Positions 35,978-46,028 of a DNA stretch of 64,000 nucleotides are shown one piece after another. The stretch's first letter is position 1. Every line of letters begins with the position of its first letter. The notes beneath the pieces are model-generated. The model did not search any database. It was not told where the DNA came from and saw nothing but the letters and a program-made list of their open reading frames with translations. This stretch comes from Chelativorans sp. AA-79. GTDB lineage: Bacteria; Pseudomonadota; Alphaproteobacteria; Rhizobiales; Rhizobiaceae. The DNA is taken from assembly GCF_029457495.1 (NCBI RefSeq), contig NZ_CP120361.1:4046001-4110000 (forward strand), read 5' to 3'. The position numbers and the translations under genes are program-made.

Positions 35978-36237
35978 GGACCAGTCCTGTAAGCGAAGTC
36001 ACCTTCCGACCGGCAGCGCGGCTGTTTGGTCTTGAAAAGCAGCCTTCGGGCGGTATTGGATAGGACGGTCAGATTGGCCGGGGCGGATTTCCCCCAGGTA
36101 CGACCGGCATAAATGGCATTATGCCGCTGCTGAAGCAGGGTTGACAGGACGAACGGCCTGGGGCTTTTGTCGCCCACTCGATCTTCACCCATGGTGACGA
36201 GATCTGGTCGACCATCGGAAAGGCGTTGTCTCACTCA
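35978..36237. other. Junction between flagellar and polysaccharide clusters
   Basis: This 260-nt gap has no supported gene. It holds a TTGACA hexamer at 36141-36146 but no good -10 at the right spacing. I see no insertion-sequence ends, direct repeats or tRNA here. A promoter for manC should lie in it, but I cannot assign it. Confidence 0.4.
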
Positions 36238-37653
36238 ATGACAATCATTCCCGCAATCATCAGCGGCGGAGCCGGCTCGCGGCTTTGGCCATTGTCGCGC
36301 GAGATGCATCCGAAACCCTTCATCGAGCTTCCGGACGGGAGCACGCTCATCGGGCGCACCTATTCGCGGGCGGCGCGGCTCGGCGGGGTGCGATCCGCCA
36401 TCACGGTCACCAATCGCGAGCTTCTGTTCCTGACCTCGGACGCCTATGCGGAGGCGGCTGCGCCCGAAGTGGCGAACACCTTCCTTCTGGAGCCCTTCGG
36501 CCGCGACACGGCCGCGGCGGTGGCGCTCGCCACGGTCCATGCCGCCGCCGAGAACGGCCCCGACGCCAAGCTGCTGATCCTGCCTTCCGACCACCTCATC
36601 GGTGACGAGGCGGCCTTCGCCGCCGCGGTGGCGAAGGCGGAGCAGATCGCCACGGGCGGTCGCATCGTGACCTTCGGGATCGTGCCGGAGGGTCCCGAGA
36701 CCGGCTACGGCTATATCGAGGCCGAGGACGGCAACGTCCTTCGCTTCGTCGAGAAGCCCGACCTCGAGCGGGCGAAAGAGTATGTGGCCAGCGGCCGGTT
36801 CCTGTGGAACTCCGGCATGTTCCTCTTCGCCGCCGGGACGATGCTGCAGGCCATGGAAGCCCACTGCCCCGACGTGCTTGCGGGCGCGACGACCGCCTAT
36901 GAAGCCGCGCGCAGAAGCGAATCCGACCGCCGCACGGCGTTCGAGGTGGACCCGGAAGCCTTCGCGGCGACGCCGGCCATCTCCTTCGACTACGCGGTCA
37001 TGGAAAAGGCGGAGAACGTCGCCTGCGTGCCCGTCGAATGCGGATGGTCCGACATCGGCTCCTGGGCCGCGCTGGCGGATGTCTACCCCGCCGATGAGCA
37101 AGGCAACCGCTCGGCCGGGGAAACGGTGTTCCAGGACGTGGAGGGCTGCTTCGTCCAGGCGCAGGACCGGCTGGTCGGGCTGGTGGGCGTTTCCGACCTG
37201 CTCGTCATCGACACGGCGGACGCGCTTCTCGTCGCGCACAAGGACAAGGCGCAGGACGTCAAGCATCTGTTCAGCTGCCTGAAGGCCCAGGGCCACGAGG
37301 CGGCCAAGCTGCACCGCACCGCCCATCGCCCGTGGGGCACCTATACGGTGCTCGAGGAAGGCGACCGCTTCAAGATCAAGCGCATCGAGGTGAAGCCCGG
37401 CGCGAGGCTCAGCCTGCAGGCCCACCATCACCGTTCGGAGCACTGGGTCGTGGTTTCCGGTACCGCAAAAGTAGTGAACGGCGAGCGGGAGATCCTCCTT
37501 TCCACAAACGAATCCACCTACATCCCCTGCGGCCACAAGCACCGCCTGGAGAATCCAGGCATCCTGCCCCTCGTCCTCATCGAGGTGCAGAGCGGCGAAT
37601 ATCTGGGAGAGGACGACATCGTGCGGTTCGATGACGTCTACGGCCGAGCGTAG
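36238..37653 (+). CDS. manC: Mannose-1-phosphate guanylyltransferase/mannose-6-phosphate isomerase (bifunctional ManC type)
   Basis: The enzyme makes GDP-mannose from mannose-1-phosphate and GTP; many bifunctional forms also isomerise fructose-6-phosphate to mannose-6-phosphate. I start at the ATG 36238 (471 residues). The N-terminal nucleotidyltransferase signature GGAGSRLWPLSREMHPK is at residues 10-26. The C-terminal cupin domain (about 355-471, RPWGTYTVLEEGDRFKIKRIEVKPGARLSLQAHHH) is the isomerase part. A TTG at 36226 is an alternative start. Its GC content is like the flagellar genes, unlike the genes that follow. Confidence 0.93.
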   Translation: MTIIPAIISGGAGSRLWPLSREMHPKPFIELPDGSTLIGRTYSRAARLGGVRSAITVTNRELLFLTSDAYAEAAAPEVANTFLLEPFGRDTAAAVALATVHAAAENGPDAKLLILPSDHLIGDEAAFAAAVAKAEQIATGGRIVTFGIVPEGPETGYGYIEAEDGNVLRFVEKPDLERAKEYVASGRFLWNSGMFLFAAGTMLQAMEAHCPDVLAGATTAYEAARRSESDRRTAFEVDPEAFAATPAISFDYAVMEKAENVACVPVECGWSDIGSWAALADVYPADEQGNRSAGETVFQDVEGCFVQAQDRLVGLVGVSDLLVIDTADALLVAHKDKAQDVKHLFSCLKAQGHEAAKLHRTAHRPWGTYTVLEEGDRFKIKRIEVKPGARLSLQAHHHRSEHWVVVSGTAKVVNGEREILLSTNESTYIPCGHKHRLENPGILPLVLIEVQSGEYLGEDDIVRFDDVYGRA

Positions 37654-37674
37654 CAGACGAAGAAGGATTCGGAC

Positions 37675-38769
37675 GTGCCAAAGAAGAAAGTTGCGCTGAT
37701 TACCGGAATTACGGGACAGGACGGGGCCTATCTAGCAGAACTTCTGCTGGCGAAAGGATACTCCGTGCACGGCGTTAAGAGGCGCTCTTCACTGTTCAAT
37801 ACGGACCGCATCGATCATTTGTATCATGACCCGCATGAGAGTGGGGTCGACCTTACACTTCACCACGGCGACTTGACAGATTCGTCGAGTCTCATGCGCG
37901 TTATACAATTGGTTCAACCAGACGAAATTTACAACTTGGCCGCTCAGAGTCACGTAGCGGTTTCCTTCGAGGAGCCTGAGTATACTGCAAATTCAGATGC
38001 GCTGGGCGCATTGCGCATTCTCGAAGCCATCAGAATTCTGGGCATGGTTGACCGCACGCGCTATTATCAAGCCTCGACATCTGAATTGTATGGACTGGTT
38101 CAGGAAACACCACAGACTGAAGTGACGCCATTTTATCCTCGCTCCCCTTATGCCGTAGCCAAGCTGTATTCGTATTGGATTACGATAAACTATCGGGAAT
38201 CTTACGGCATATATGCCTGCAATGGAATTCTATTTAATCACGAATCCCCGATACGCGGCGAAACCTTTGTAACACGCAAGATCACGCGTGCGCTATCTCG
38301 AATTAAACTTGGAATGCAGCGGCGACTATTCCTCGGCAACCTTAATGCACGGCGTGATTGGGGCCACGCTCGCGACTATGTTGAAATGCAGTGGTTGATG
38401 TTACAGCAGGAGGCCCCTGAAGATTTTGTGATCGCAACTGGAGAGCAACACTCCGTGCGCGAGTTCGTGACGATCGCGGCGGCTGAACTCGGTATCGACA
38501 TTCGCTGGGAGGGTGAAGGAGTCGACGAAAAGGGTTATGATGCCAAGACAGGCACTCTTGTCGTAGAAGTGGATCCCCGTTATTTCAGGCCAGCGGAAGT
38601 CGAGACGCTCCTGGGCGACGCACGCAAAGCCAAGGAAAAACTAGGATGGGAGCCTAAGATATCATTCATTGAACTGGTCAAGGAAATGGTTCGCGAGGAC
38701 CTGCGGGCGGCAGAGCGCGATGCGCTTTTGATGAAGCAGGGTTATCATTCATACGCTCCGAAAGAATGA
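37675..38769 (+). CDS. gmd: GDP-mannose 4,6-dehydratase
   Basis: Gmd converts GDP-mannose to GDP-4-keto-6-deoxymannose, the precursor of perosamine, fucose and rhamnose. The 364-residue product is a short-chain dehydrogenase with the NAD-binding start [16 protein letters not shown] and the YxxxK catalytic pair in YAVAK; the STSELYG motif supplies the active-site Glu. The start is GTG at 37675 after AGAAGGA. Codon and base composition fall sharply here (lines near 38.2 kb are about 40% GC against about 70% in manC), a sign of transfer. Confidence 0.96.
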   Translation: MPKKKVALITGITGQDGAYLAELLLAKGYSVHGVKRRSSLFNTDRIDHLYHDPHESGVDLTLHHGDLTDSSSLMRVIQLVQPDEIYNLAAQSHVAVSFEEPEYTANSDALGALRILEAIRILGMVDRTRYYQASTSELYGLVQETPQTEVTPFYPRSPYAVAKLYSYWITINYRESYGIYACNGILFNHESPIRGETFVTRKITRALSRIKLGMQRRLFLGNLNARRDWGHARDYVEMQWLMLQQEAPEDFVIATGEQHSVREFVTIAAAELGIDIRWEGEGVDEKGYDAKTGTLVVEVDPRYFRPAEVETLLGDARKAKEKLGWEPKISFIELVKEMVREDLRAAERDALLMKQGYHSYAPKE

Positions 38770-39860
38770 CGATGGCGAGCATTCCTGTTTATCGACCGCG
38801 GCTAACAGGCAACGTCACTGCCTATGTCAATGAATGCCTGTCGTCGGGATGGATTTCCTCAAGAGGAGAATTTATTTCTAAGTTCGAGAGTGGGTTCGCG
38901 GAGTATGTCGGTGCGGCTGAGGCAACATCTGTAGCGAATGGAACGGTAGCGCTCCACCTTGCCCTCGTCGCTCTCGGCATCGGACCAGGTGACGAAGTAA
39001 TCGTGCCGAGCTTAACATATATCGCCTCCGTCAACACGATACTCCAGGCAGGCGCCACGCCGATCTTCGTCGATTCGCTCGAAACCACACTACAGTTGGA
39101 TCCGCAAGCCGCCCATAAAGCCATCACGCCGCGCACGAGAGCCGTGATGGCCGTGCATCTCTACGGTCATCCCTGCGCGATGGATGCCATTGTCGGCCTG
39201 TGCGAGGAGCACGGTCTTCTTTTGATCGAAGACTGTGCCGAAGCCGTCGGCACCCTCTGGAAGGAGCAGCACGTGGGCACTTTCGGTGATGCGGCGACAT
39301 TCAGCTTCTTTGGCAACAAAACCGTCACCACAGGTGAGGGGGGCATGGTTCTGGCCAAGGATCCGATCGTGATGGAACGTTGCCGACATCTAAAAAGCCA
39401 AGGGGTCTCCAAAACGCGCGAATATTGGCATGACACGCTAGCTTATAATTATCGAATGACGAATATCCAAGCGGCGATTGGGCTCGCGCAACTTGAGATC
39501 GCCGAAAGCATTCTTGAGCGCAAGAAAGCGATTGCCGAAAGCTACCGGGGGGCACTTGTCGGCCTGCCTTTGAGGATGCATGATCCGGTCGGGCCTGTAG
39601 AACATTCCTTCTGGATGTGCTCCATCCTTGTCGATGATCCGTCCCGTCGCGATCCGCTCCGCGAGCACCTTGCAGGACATGGGATCGAGACTAGGCCATT
39701 CTTCCCTCCTGCTCACCTCATGCCGCATTGTCGAGCAAACATCAGCCTGCCAGTGGCGGAAAGCATAAGTGATCGTGGGATCAACTTACCTAGCTATCCT
39801 GACTTGACCTCTGAAGAGATCGAGCGCATCAGCGAAGCCATCGCATCCTTCTACCGATAG
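38766..39860 (+). CDS. per: GDP-perosamine synthase (PLP-dependent aminotransferase)
   Basis: The enzyme transfers an amino group to GDP-4-keto-6-deoxymannose to give GDP-perosamine. The 364-residue product is a DegT/DnrJ/EryC1/StrS aminotransferase; the PLP lysine is in [13 protein letters not shown] and the [34 protein letters not shown] region matches perosamine synthases such as Vibrio RfbE from memory. It overlaps gmd as ATGA, and the pair gmd-per defines the pathway. An internal ATG at 38772 is a possible alternative start. Confidence 0.93.
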   Translation: MTMASIPVYRPRLTGNVTAYVNECLSSGWISSRGEFISKFESGFAEYVGAAEATSVANGTVALHLALVALGIGPGDEVIVPSLTYIASVNTILQAGATPIFVDSLETTLQLDPQAAHKAITPRTRAVMAVHLYGHPCAMDAIVGLCEEHGLLLIEDCAEAVGTLWKEQHVGTFGDAATFSFFGNKTVTTGEGGMVLAKDPIVMERCRHLKSQGVSKTREYWHDTLAYNYRMTNIQAAIGLAQLEIAESILERKKAIAESYRGALVGLPLRMHDPVGPVEHSFWMCSILVDDPSRRDPLREHLAGHGIETRPFFPPAHLMPHCRANISLPVAESISDRGINLPSYPDLTSEEIERISEAIASFYR

Positions 39861-39869
39861 AAACCCGGT

Positions 39870-40658
39870 ATGAATCCGCTCGACTACATAAACGGCGTGT
39901 GGGCAGCGCGCTACTTTTGGTGGCATCTGGCGATGTCCGATCTTCGTGCGCGCTGGAGACGTTCCTTTTTCGGTGTCTTCTGGTCGATCCTGCAGCCGCT
40001 AGGCCTGACACTTCTCATATCACTGGTCTTTAGCAATATATTCGGTAGTTCGCTTGGCGCTTATGCCCCATATATACTTTCGGGAATGCTTGTCTGGGAC
40101 TATGTCATTTCGACCGTCGTCGGCGGTGCCTTGGCTTTCGTCCAGGCGGACGCCTACATCAAGCAAACCAGGCACCCACTGGCCATATACACATTGCGTA
40201 ACGTCGTGGCGGGACTTTTCATTTTTGCGCTGGCCGGCACGGCGCTTATTGTCTGGGTGCTTGCCGCGTTTCCGCAAAATCTCTCGTGGAGTTGGCTGGC
40301 CGCGCTGACGATCTTCCCGATATTGGCGATGATCGCCTGGCCGTGGGCTACCCTAATGGCTTATATTGGAACGCGTTTCCGAGATTTGCCGCACGCGCTT
40401 GGCCTGGCTATGCAGGCAATGTGGTTCGTGTCGCCGATCTATTTCGAGGAAAGCGTCTTCCGGCGTGGCGATCTGCATATCCTACTCGATTACAATCCCA
40501 TCTACCATCTGCTCGAGATCGTCAGGGCGCCCCTGTTGCGGGGAGAATGGCCGACGCTCCTCAACTATGGGTGGTGCATCGCCACGGCGCTGGTAATCGC
40601 AGCGCTTGCCATAATCATTGGACGGCGCGCGGAAAAGAAGGTGATCTTCTATCTATGA
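39870..40658 (+). CDS. wzm: ABC-2 type polysaccharide exporter permease (Wzm)
   Basis: Wzm-type permease exports lipid-linked polysaccharide across the inner membrane. The 262-residue product has the ABC-2 permease plan: N-terminal amphipathic segment (SDLRARWRRSFFGVFWSILQPLG), and about six hydrophobic segments through residue 260. The loop with PIYFEESVFRRGDLHILLDYNPIYHLLEIVRAPLL before the last segment is typical. It overlaps the ATPase gene by ATGA. Confidence 0.93.
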   Translation: MNPLDYINGVWAARYFWWHLAMSDLRARWRRSFFGVFWSILQPLGLTLLISLVFSNIFGSSLGAYAPYILSGMLVWDYVISTVVGGALAFVQADAYIKQTRHPLAIYTLRNVVAGLFIFALAGTALIVWVLAAFPQNLSWSWLAALTIFPILAMIAWPWATLMAYIGTRFRDLPHALGLAMQAMWFVSPIYFEESVFRRGDLHILLDYNPIYHLLEIVRAPLLRGEWPTLLNYGWCIATALVIAALAIIIGRRAEKKVIFYL

Positions 40659-41407
40659 AGAACGCAATTCGGCTTCACAGGGTCAATTTGCATTACGCCT
40701 CCACGGCGTTTCACGAATCGTCCCTGAAGACTATTCTTGCCTCCGCGCTGCATTTCCGGCGCCAGAAAAAGGAGATTGTGGACATCCATGCGTTGAAGGA
40801 CATCAGCCTTGAGATAATGGAAGGGGAGAGGGTCGGCCTGCTCGGCCACAACGGAGCGGGCAAGAGCACGTTCCTCAAGATGGTTGCCGGGCTATATCCC
40901 ATCTCGTCTGGATCCCGAGACGTGAGGGGCGTCGTGCGGTCTCTCTTCGATCTCAGCCTAGGTTTCGAGCCGGACGCAACGGGCCGGGAGAACATTCTCT
41001 ATCGCGGACTTCTGCTTGGCCTCACGCCGAAATTCATGCGTTCCATCGAGGAGCAGATCGTGGCGTTCGCAGAGATCGGTGAATTCATCGACTATCCCAT
41101 CAAGACCTATTCAGCCGGAATGCAGATCAGGCTGGCCTTCGCCATATCGACCGCGATCGGAGGCGACATACTTCTGCTCGATGAGGTCGTCGGCGCGGGC
41201 GACGCGAACTTCATGGTGAAAGCCAAGAAGCGCATCATGGAGCTTGTCGACAACGCGGAAATCCTTGTTCTCGCCTCGCACGATCTCGGCACGCTGAAAT
41301 CGCTCTGCAAACGCGGTGTCGTGCTTCATCACGGCGGCCTCGCCTTCGACGGCCCGATCGATGAAGCCGTCACCACCTATCGCCGCATCAATGGAGTTGC
41401 CGCATGA
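40655..41407 (+). CDS. wzt: ABC polysaccharide exporter ATPase (Wzt, short form)
   Basis: The ATPase subunit powers Wzm. I start at the ATG at 40655 (250 residues). Walker A is GHNGAGKST, the signature motif is YSAGMQIRLAFA, Walker B is DILLLDEVVGAGD. The C-terminal carbohydrate-binding extension of long Wzt proteins (about 400+ residues) is absent, so recognition of a terminally capped glycan is not expected. It overlaps the next gene by ATGA, in one transcription unit from gmd to at least 45943. Confidence 0.93.
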   Translation: MKNAIRLHRVNLHYASTAFHESSLKTILASALHFRRQKKEIVDIHALKDISLEIMEGERVGLLGHNGAGKSTFLKMVAGLYPISSGSRDVRGVVRSLFDLSLGFEPDATGRENILYRGLLLGLTPKFMRSIEEQIVAFAEIGEFIDYPIKTYSAGMQIRLAFAISTAIGGDILLLDEVVGAGDANFMVKAKKRIMELVDNAEILVLASHDLGTLKSLCKRGVVLHHGGLAFDGPIDEAVTTYRRINGVAA

Positions 41408-43698
41408 GCGGAGGCCGGCCCCGCCGTGTTATGTGGCTGCTCAACCACAAGGCAGCTCGCGAGTTCGAAATCCCGATGCTGAAACGCGTGGGTTTCCAGG
41501 AGATATTCCTGCCCAAGAGTTTTCCTCAGGACCACAATTTCCGCTCCGCCGACGTCGACCGTTCCGAAGACCGGAACCTCACAATCCCTTCGTCCGACCT
41601 GGAGAAGCTCAACGCGACCAATTGGTACGCGCCGGTGCCGCGCGATATCTGGGAGATCGCCAACCGCCACTTCGATCTGGCTTTTTTCACGCTTCACAAT
41701 CTGGACGCCGTGGAGCGCATGGCCGCCAGCTTCCATGGCGCAATGCTCCTGCGTGCATTTGGTTTGGTGAGTACGACCTTGTCCTCGTACAACAAGCTCC
41801 TTGAGCTGCACGCCGGTGCACATGGAGCGCTCAGCCAGGCACGCCATAGACTTTGGCTGGCGGAAGCCTATAGAGGCATAGGTGCAAACGAAGGCACGTG
41901 GCTCGGGCGCCGCTCCGTATATTTACCTCTGGGGCTTGCCGCCCCTGCCCCAACGGACAAATGGGTCGGCACGGACAACCGCTTAATGTTCATTTGTCCA
42001 GATATAGAATTCAATCCATATTATCACAACATATACAAGAGATTTTTGCGGGACTTTAAAAAAATCCCATATATTATCGGAGGCGCACAGCTTATACCTG
42101 TAAAAGATTCTGATGTAACCGGCTTTCTTCCCGCTGAAGAATTCAAAAGGTATATGCGCGAGCTGAAGGTGATGTTTTATCACTCTTCGGAGCCTCGGCA
42201 CGTTCACTACCATCCTTTCGAGGCAGTGCGGACGGGAATGCCGCTCGTCTTCATGGCCGGCGGTGTGCTCGAGAAGCTTGCCGGCCGGCCGCTTCCCGGC
42301 CAGGCAAAGACCACTGCCGAAGCCCGAACGAAGATTGAACGCATACTTCGGGGCGACAGGCGGCTGATCGATTCAATACGCGAGAGCCAGACTGTGCTTC
42401 TGGATGCGATGGCGCCGGCGCATCTGGAACCGTACTGGCATGAAGGATTGCACCGCATTCTCGCCAATCTGGACGAACAGCGCTTGCTGGCGGCGGAACA
42501 TGCCAGGCGAAGGAAGAAGGTCGCCGTCATCGTACCCCTCGGGTATCGAGGCGGCAGCATGCGCGCCGCCAAGCTCGTGGCCGAGGCGCTGCTCCTCGGC
42601 AGCCGACAGTATGGAGAGGAGGCACAGATCGTCCTTGCTCATCTGGAGGAGCCGGGAATTTATTCCGAAAGAGAGTTCGATGATCTGGCACCGAGCATTC
42701 AACTGCGCCCTTTCCAGTGGCAGGAAGTTGATGCCAGCCATGCCCGAGACGCAATGAAACTGGCACAGCACGACGGGTGGAAGCCGAAGTGGAACAAATA
42801 TCAGGTTCCGGATGACGGAATCAATCACCTGCTCGATTGCGATGTCTGGGTCATAGTATCGGATCGCGTTGATTGCCCAATATTGCCTATGCGCCCGCGT
42901 GTCCACATCATATACGACTACATACAACGCTACATCGACATAATGGAAAGCTATCGGGATTGGCCCTTTCTTAACGCCGCACTGGATGCGGATCATATTC
43001 TTGTAACGACGGAGTTCTCACGCAAGGATACCATCCAATATGCTGGCGTGAATCCGGATCGTGTAACCAAGATGCCAATGTTGGCTCCCCGCTTCAAGAA
43101 ATCCTCGCAACTCGGAAAGAAAAGCGCCCCCGACTATTTCTTATGGACTACCAATGTCGCCCCTCACAAGAATCACGAGCGCGCCTTACAGGCGCTATCG
43201 ATCTATTATGGGGAGTTGAATGGGGGGTTGCACTGCTACGTCACCGGCGTCGACAGTGAGCGCCTACTTCAAAAAGACGTCAAACATCTGAAAGAGGCCA
43301 GAAAGGTTTACAGAGGGGATCCCAACCTCTCGGCGAAGGTGAAGTTCCTGGGTGAACTCCCGGACAAGCGCTATCAATCGCTTTTGGCCCAAAGTGCCTT
43401 TCTCTGGCATCCCGGACTTATCGACAACGGGACTTTCAGTGTGATCGAAGCCGCCTATCTCGGTGTCCCTTCCCTTTCGAGCGATTATCCGGCCATGCGG
43501 GAGATCGATCGGCAATTCGCGCTCAACCTGACGATGTTCAAACCGACCGATATCGGGCAAATGGCCGAAAAGCTGAAATGGATGGAAGAGAATTTCAGCC
43601 GGGCGCGAGAGATATTGCCCGAGCAGGAAATCCTGGACAGCCAAGATGTTTCCAAGCTGGCCGGAGCATATTGGGCGGAAGTGAGGGAATGGCTGTGA
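41404..43698 (+). CDS. Large glycosyltransferase with two GT-B-like halves
   Basis: The 764-residue product seems to have two GT-B-like halves. The first (about 1-360) has the end motif YHSSEPRHVHYHPFEAVRTGMPLVFMAGG; the second (about 370-764) is GT4-like with LWTTNVAPHKNHERALQAL and the nucleotide-sugar motif FLWHPGLIDNGTFSVIEAAYLGVPSLSSDYPAMREI. It would add sugars, probably perosamine or mannose residues, to the growing chain; specificity cannot be read. A stretch near 42001-42060 is only about 28% GC, extreme for this genome. Single gene or old fusion is open. Confidence 0.8.
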   Translation: MSGGRPRRVMWLLNHKAAREFEIPMLKRVGFQEIFLPKSFPQDHNFRSADVDRSEDRNLTIPSSDLEKLNATNWYAPVPRDIWEIANRHFDLAFFTLHNLDAVERMAASFHGAMLLRAFGLVSTTLSSYNKLLELHAGAHGALSQARHRLWLAEAYRGIGANEGTWLGRRSVYLPLGLAAPAPTDKWVGTDNRLMFICPDIEFNPYYHNIYKRFLRDFKKIPYIIGGAQLIPVKDSDVTGFLPAEEFKRYMRELKVMFYHSSEPRHVHYHPFEAVRTGMPLVFMAGGVLEKLAGRPLPGQAKTTAEARTKIERILRGDRRLIDSIRESQTVLLDAMAPAHLEPYWHEGLHRILANLDEQRLLAAEHARRRKKVAVIVPLGYRGGSMRAAKLVAEALLLGSRQYGEEAQIVLAHLEEPGIYSEREFDDLAPSIQLRPFQWQEVDASHARDAMKLAQHDGWKPKWNKYQVPDDGINHLLDCDVWVIVSDRVDCPILPMRPRVHIIYDYIQRYIDIMESYRDWPFLNAALDADHILVTTEFSRKDTIQYAGVNPDRVTKMPMLAPRFKKSSQLGKKSAPDYFLWTTNVAPHKNHERALQALSIYYGELNGGLHCYVTGVDSERLLQKDVKHLKEARKVYRGDPNLSAKVKFLGELPDKRYQSLLAQSAFLWHPGLIDNGTFSVIEAAYLGVPSLSSDYPAMREIDRQFALNLTMFKPTDIGQMAEKLKWMEENFSRAREILPEQEILDSQDVSKLAGAYWAEVREWL

Positions 43699-45329
43699 AG
43701 ACCTACGGCATTTTCCTTGCATATCCACCCACCGTAAGCCTCCGTGCGGAGGGGCTGGGTCGTTATCTGGCAGCCTTCGTCAAGGGGGCTACGCATCGGG
43801 GCGACATCAACTTGGTAATTGCAACTCCGAGCTGGTTTCGCCAACCGCTGCAGGAGTTGTTTGACGAGCATGGCATTCCACTGGCGGCCATAAAGTTCGT
43901 CGGGCCGGAAACTCAACCCTTGCTGCTCACTCTGCACCAATGGGTTGGCCGTGCTACCCGGCGAGTGGTGAAAAGACCCCGGTTGCATTGGGCCAGCAGA
44001 TTGCTTCACGCGATGCGGGCGCACGCGCGCTGGCTGAGCTACCGTATCGTTGGCTCGCGCGATCCCATTTCTTTCGCAGTAGTCATTCTTTATTCGGCAT
44101 TTCTTCTGTTGCTTGCCTCGCCTGTTATTCTGGTCGCCTTCCTGATCCATCTTGCACGCCGCTTCCCCAACGCAATGCAGAAACTTGTTAACCGGGGTAT
44201 TGGCCGCTTGCAGATTCGACAGCGGTTGGCTCAACCGGTACGCCGTTTGCTGCCAAAGGGTGGCGTTCAACGCTTTGCCTTTACCCGCATGCTAGAGCGC
44301 GAAGTGGAGGTAATGGTGGAAAAGGCGAACAAGGCTGGCGCTGTTGCCGCCTGGTATTCGCCGACCTCTCTGTGGCCTGGCTTCAACCGGTTGCGGGCTC
44401 CCAAGCTTGCCTGTTTTCCCGATCTCGTTTTTTTGCAATTTCCAGTGGCCTTCGGCGCGGAAGGATTGGCCGCTACGAGCCGGATGGATGGAATTCGAGA
44501 AACGGTGGAGGGCGGTCAGCTTTTCGTCACCTACAGCGAACACGTCAAGCGCTCTGTGATGATGAGAGCCCTCGGCGTGCCGTCCCACCAGGTTGAAGTG
44601 GTGCTACACGGGCCGAGTTCCCTGAATTCCCGGGTCGATGTCCAGGGTCTCGGGGATAATGATGCGGCTGCCCGCAGCCTATGTCTGGAACTAGCGAGAC
44701 AGGCACTCTCCAATGCCACCGGGCCATCCCGCGGACAGCGCTTCGACGAGGTGCGATTCGATTTCCTGTTCTATGCAAGCCAGTTCAGGCCGTCGAAAAA
44801 CGTCACCACACTTTTGCGTGCTTACGAATTTCTGTTGCGCAGGCGGTATATCGGTCACAAACTGATACTCACGGGCCATGGCGACAGTCCTGACATCAAG
44901 CGGTTCATTCGGGATCACAAGCTCGAGCGTGATGTTCTGTTCCTTCATGGCCTGAGCGAAGCGCAGCTCGCCGCACTTTACAAACTCGCCGATCTGGCCG
45001 TGAACCCCACCCTCTCGGAGGGGGGCATGCCCTTTACTTTCACTGAGGCGGTTTCCGTGGGGACGCCCGTCGTCATGAGCGACATAGAGGTTACGAGGGA
45101 AGTCATCAAGGATCCCGACCTGCGGGCGGCGACGCTGTTCGACCCCTATGACTGGCGATCCGTTGCCGACAAGATCGAATGGGCGCTGGAAAACAAAAAT
45201 TCGCTCTATGCCATGCAGCGCAAATTCTACGACAATGTGCTATCCAAGCGGACGTGGGAGGACGTCGTGGCGGAGCACATAGCGATCCTTGATCGCATCG
45301 TTGCGCACCAGAAGGTGGTGTCTGCGTAA
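43689..45329 (+). CDS. Glycosyltransferase family 4 with central membrane segment
   Basis: The 546-residue product (ATG 43689, overlapping the previous gene by 10 nt; GTG 43695 is also possible) has a C-terminal GT4 domain with FYASQFRPSKNVTTLLRAYEFLLRR, LILTGHGDSP and the EGGMPFTFTEAVSVGTPVVMSDI motif. Between the N-terminal half and the rest there is a hydrophobic stretch at residues about 127-156, long enough for one or two membrane passes. This is unusual in a GT4 enzyme and may anchor it to the inner membrane near Wzm. Sugar specificity unknown. Confidence 0.8.
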   Translation: MAVKTYGIFLAYPPTVSLRAEGLGRYLAAFVKGATHRGDINLVIATPSWFRQPLQELFDEHGIPLAAIKFVGPETQPLLLTLHQWVGRATRRVVKRPRLHWASRLLHAMRAHARWLSYRIVGSRDPISFAVVILYSAFLLLLASPVILVAFLIHLARRFPNAMQKLVNRGIGRLQIRQRLAQPVRRLLPKGGVQRFAFTRMLEREVEVMVEKANKAGAVAAWYSPTSLWPGFNRLRAPKLACFPDLVFLQFPVAFGAEGLAATSRMDGIRETVEGGQLFVTYSEHVKRSVMMRALGVPSHQVEVVLHGPSSLNSRVDVQGLGDNDAAARSLCLELARQALSNATGPSRGQRFDEVRFDFLFYASQFRPSKNVTTLLRAYEFLLRRRYIGHKLILTGHGDSPDIKRFIRDHKLERDVLFLHGLSEAQLAALYKLADLAVNPTLSEGGMPFTFTEAVSVGTPVVMSDIEVTREVIKDPDLRAATLFDPYDWRSVADKIEWALENKNSLYAMQRKFYDNVLSKRTWEDVVAEHIAILDRIVAHQKVVSA

Positions 45330-45943
45330 TGCCAGGGGACATTCCGCGCGGCCTCTACATTCTGGGTTATGGGGGCCATGCCCGCAGCGTCGCCGACGTC
45401 GCCCTGCAGATCGGCATCGAAAACCTCATTTTTGTCGATCCAAACGCCGCGGAGGCGGAAGCTTTCGGGAAATTCCCCGTTTTGCGTGGCCTGCCCGGCC
45501 AGATCGAGGATGGTTGGGCGATGTTCCCTGCAATTGGAGACAACGGAATCCGTAAAGCCGTCAGTGACGACCTCATGAGCAAATTGATCACCATCGTCTC
45601 GCCGGACGCCTCGATTGGGCTGCAAGCGGAGATCGGCCCGGGAACCTTCGTGGGACGGCATGCGCATGTCGGTCCCTTCGCCCGGATTGGAATGGGCGTG
45701 ATCGTCAACACGGGAGCCGTGATCGAGCACGACTGCGTTGTGGGTGATTTTTCACATGTTTCCGTAAACGCTACCGTGGCGGGAAACAGCCGCATAGGCA
45801 ACAATGTGATAGTTGGTGCGGGTGCTACCGTCATCGATAAGATTGCCATTTGCGACGATGTCATTGTCGGTGCAGGTGCGACCGTTGTCCGTGACATCGG
45901 GCGGGCCGGCACATATGTCGGCATACCAGCGAAGCTGTCTTGA
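45329..45943 (+). CDS. perB: Left-handed beta-helix acetyltransferase, probable GDP-perosamine N-acetyltransferase
   Basis: The 204-residue product has an N-terminal nucleotide-sugar-binding-like part (ILGYGGHARSVADVALQIG) and hexapeptide repeats (about 90-190, IGPGTFVGRHAHVGPFARIGMGVIVN), the NeuD/PglD/PerB architecture. His in VIEHDCVVGDFSHVS is the catalytic candidate. Encoded with gmd and per, it most likely acetylates perosamine to GDP-N-acetylperosamine. An O-acetyl or other N-acyl target cannot be excluded. The ATG overlaps the previous stop (TAATG). Confidence 0.75.
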   Translation: MPGDIPRGLYILGYGGHARSVADVALQIGIENLIFVDPNAAEAEAFGKFPVLRGLPGQIEDGWAMFPAIGDNGIRKAVSDDLMSKLITIVSPDASIGLQAEIGPGTFVGRHAHVGPFARIGMGVIVNTGAVIEHDCVVGDFSHVSVNATVAGNSRIGNNVIVGAGATVIDKIAICDDVIVGAGATVVRDIGRAGTYVGIPAKLS

Positions 45944-46028
45944 AACCGCTTCTACCGTCATCGTACCGGCAACTTGATAGCTATTCGACAAACAACGCGT
46001 TTCATTTCCCCATCCGGGATAGGTTGAC

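Noticed and set aside
36141..36170. TTGACA as a manC promoter
   Set aside because: No acceptable -10 element is found at 16-18 nt; the hexamer alone is not enough to call a promoter.
35978..36237. Insertion sequence remnant at the flagellar/O-antigen junction
   Set aside because: No terminal inverted repeats, target duplication or transposase-like reading frame could be recognised.
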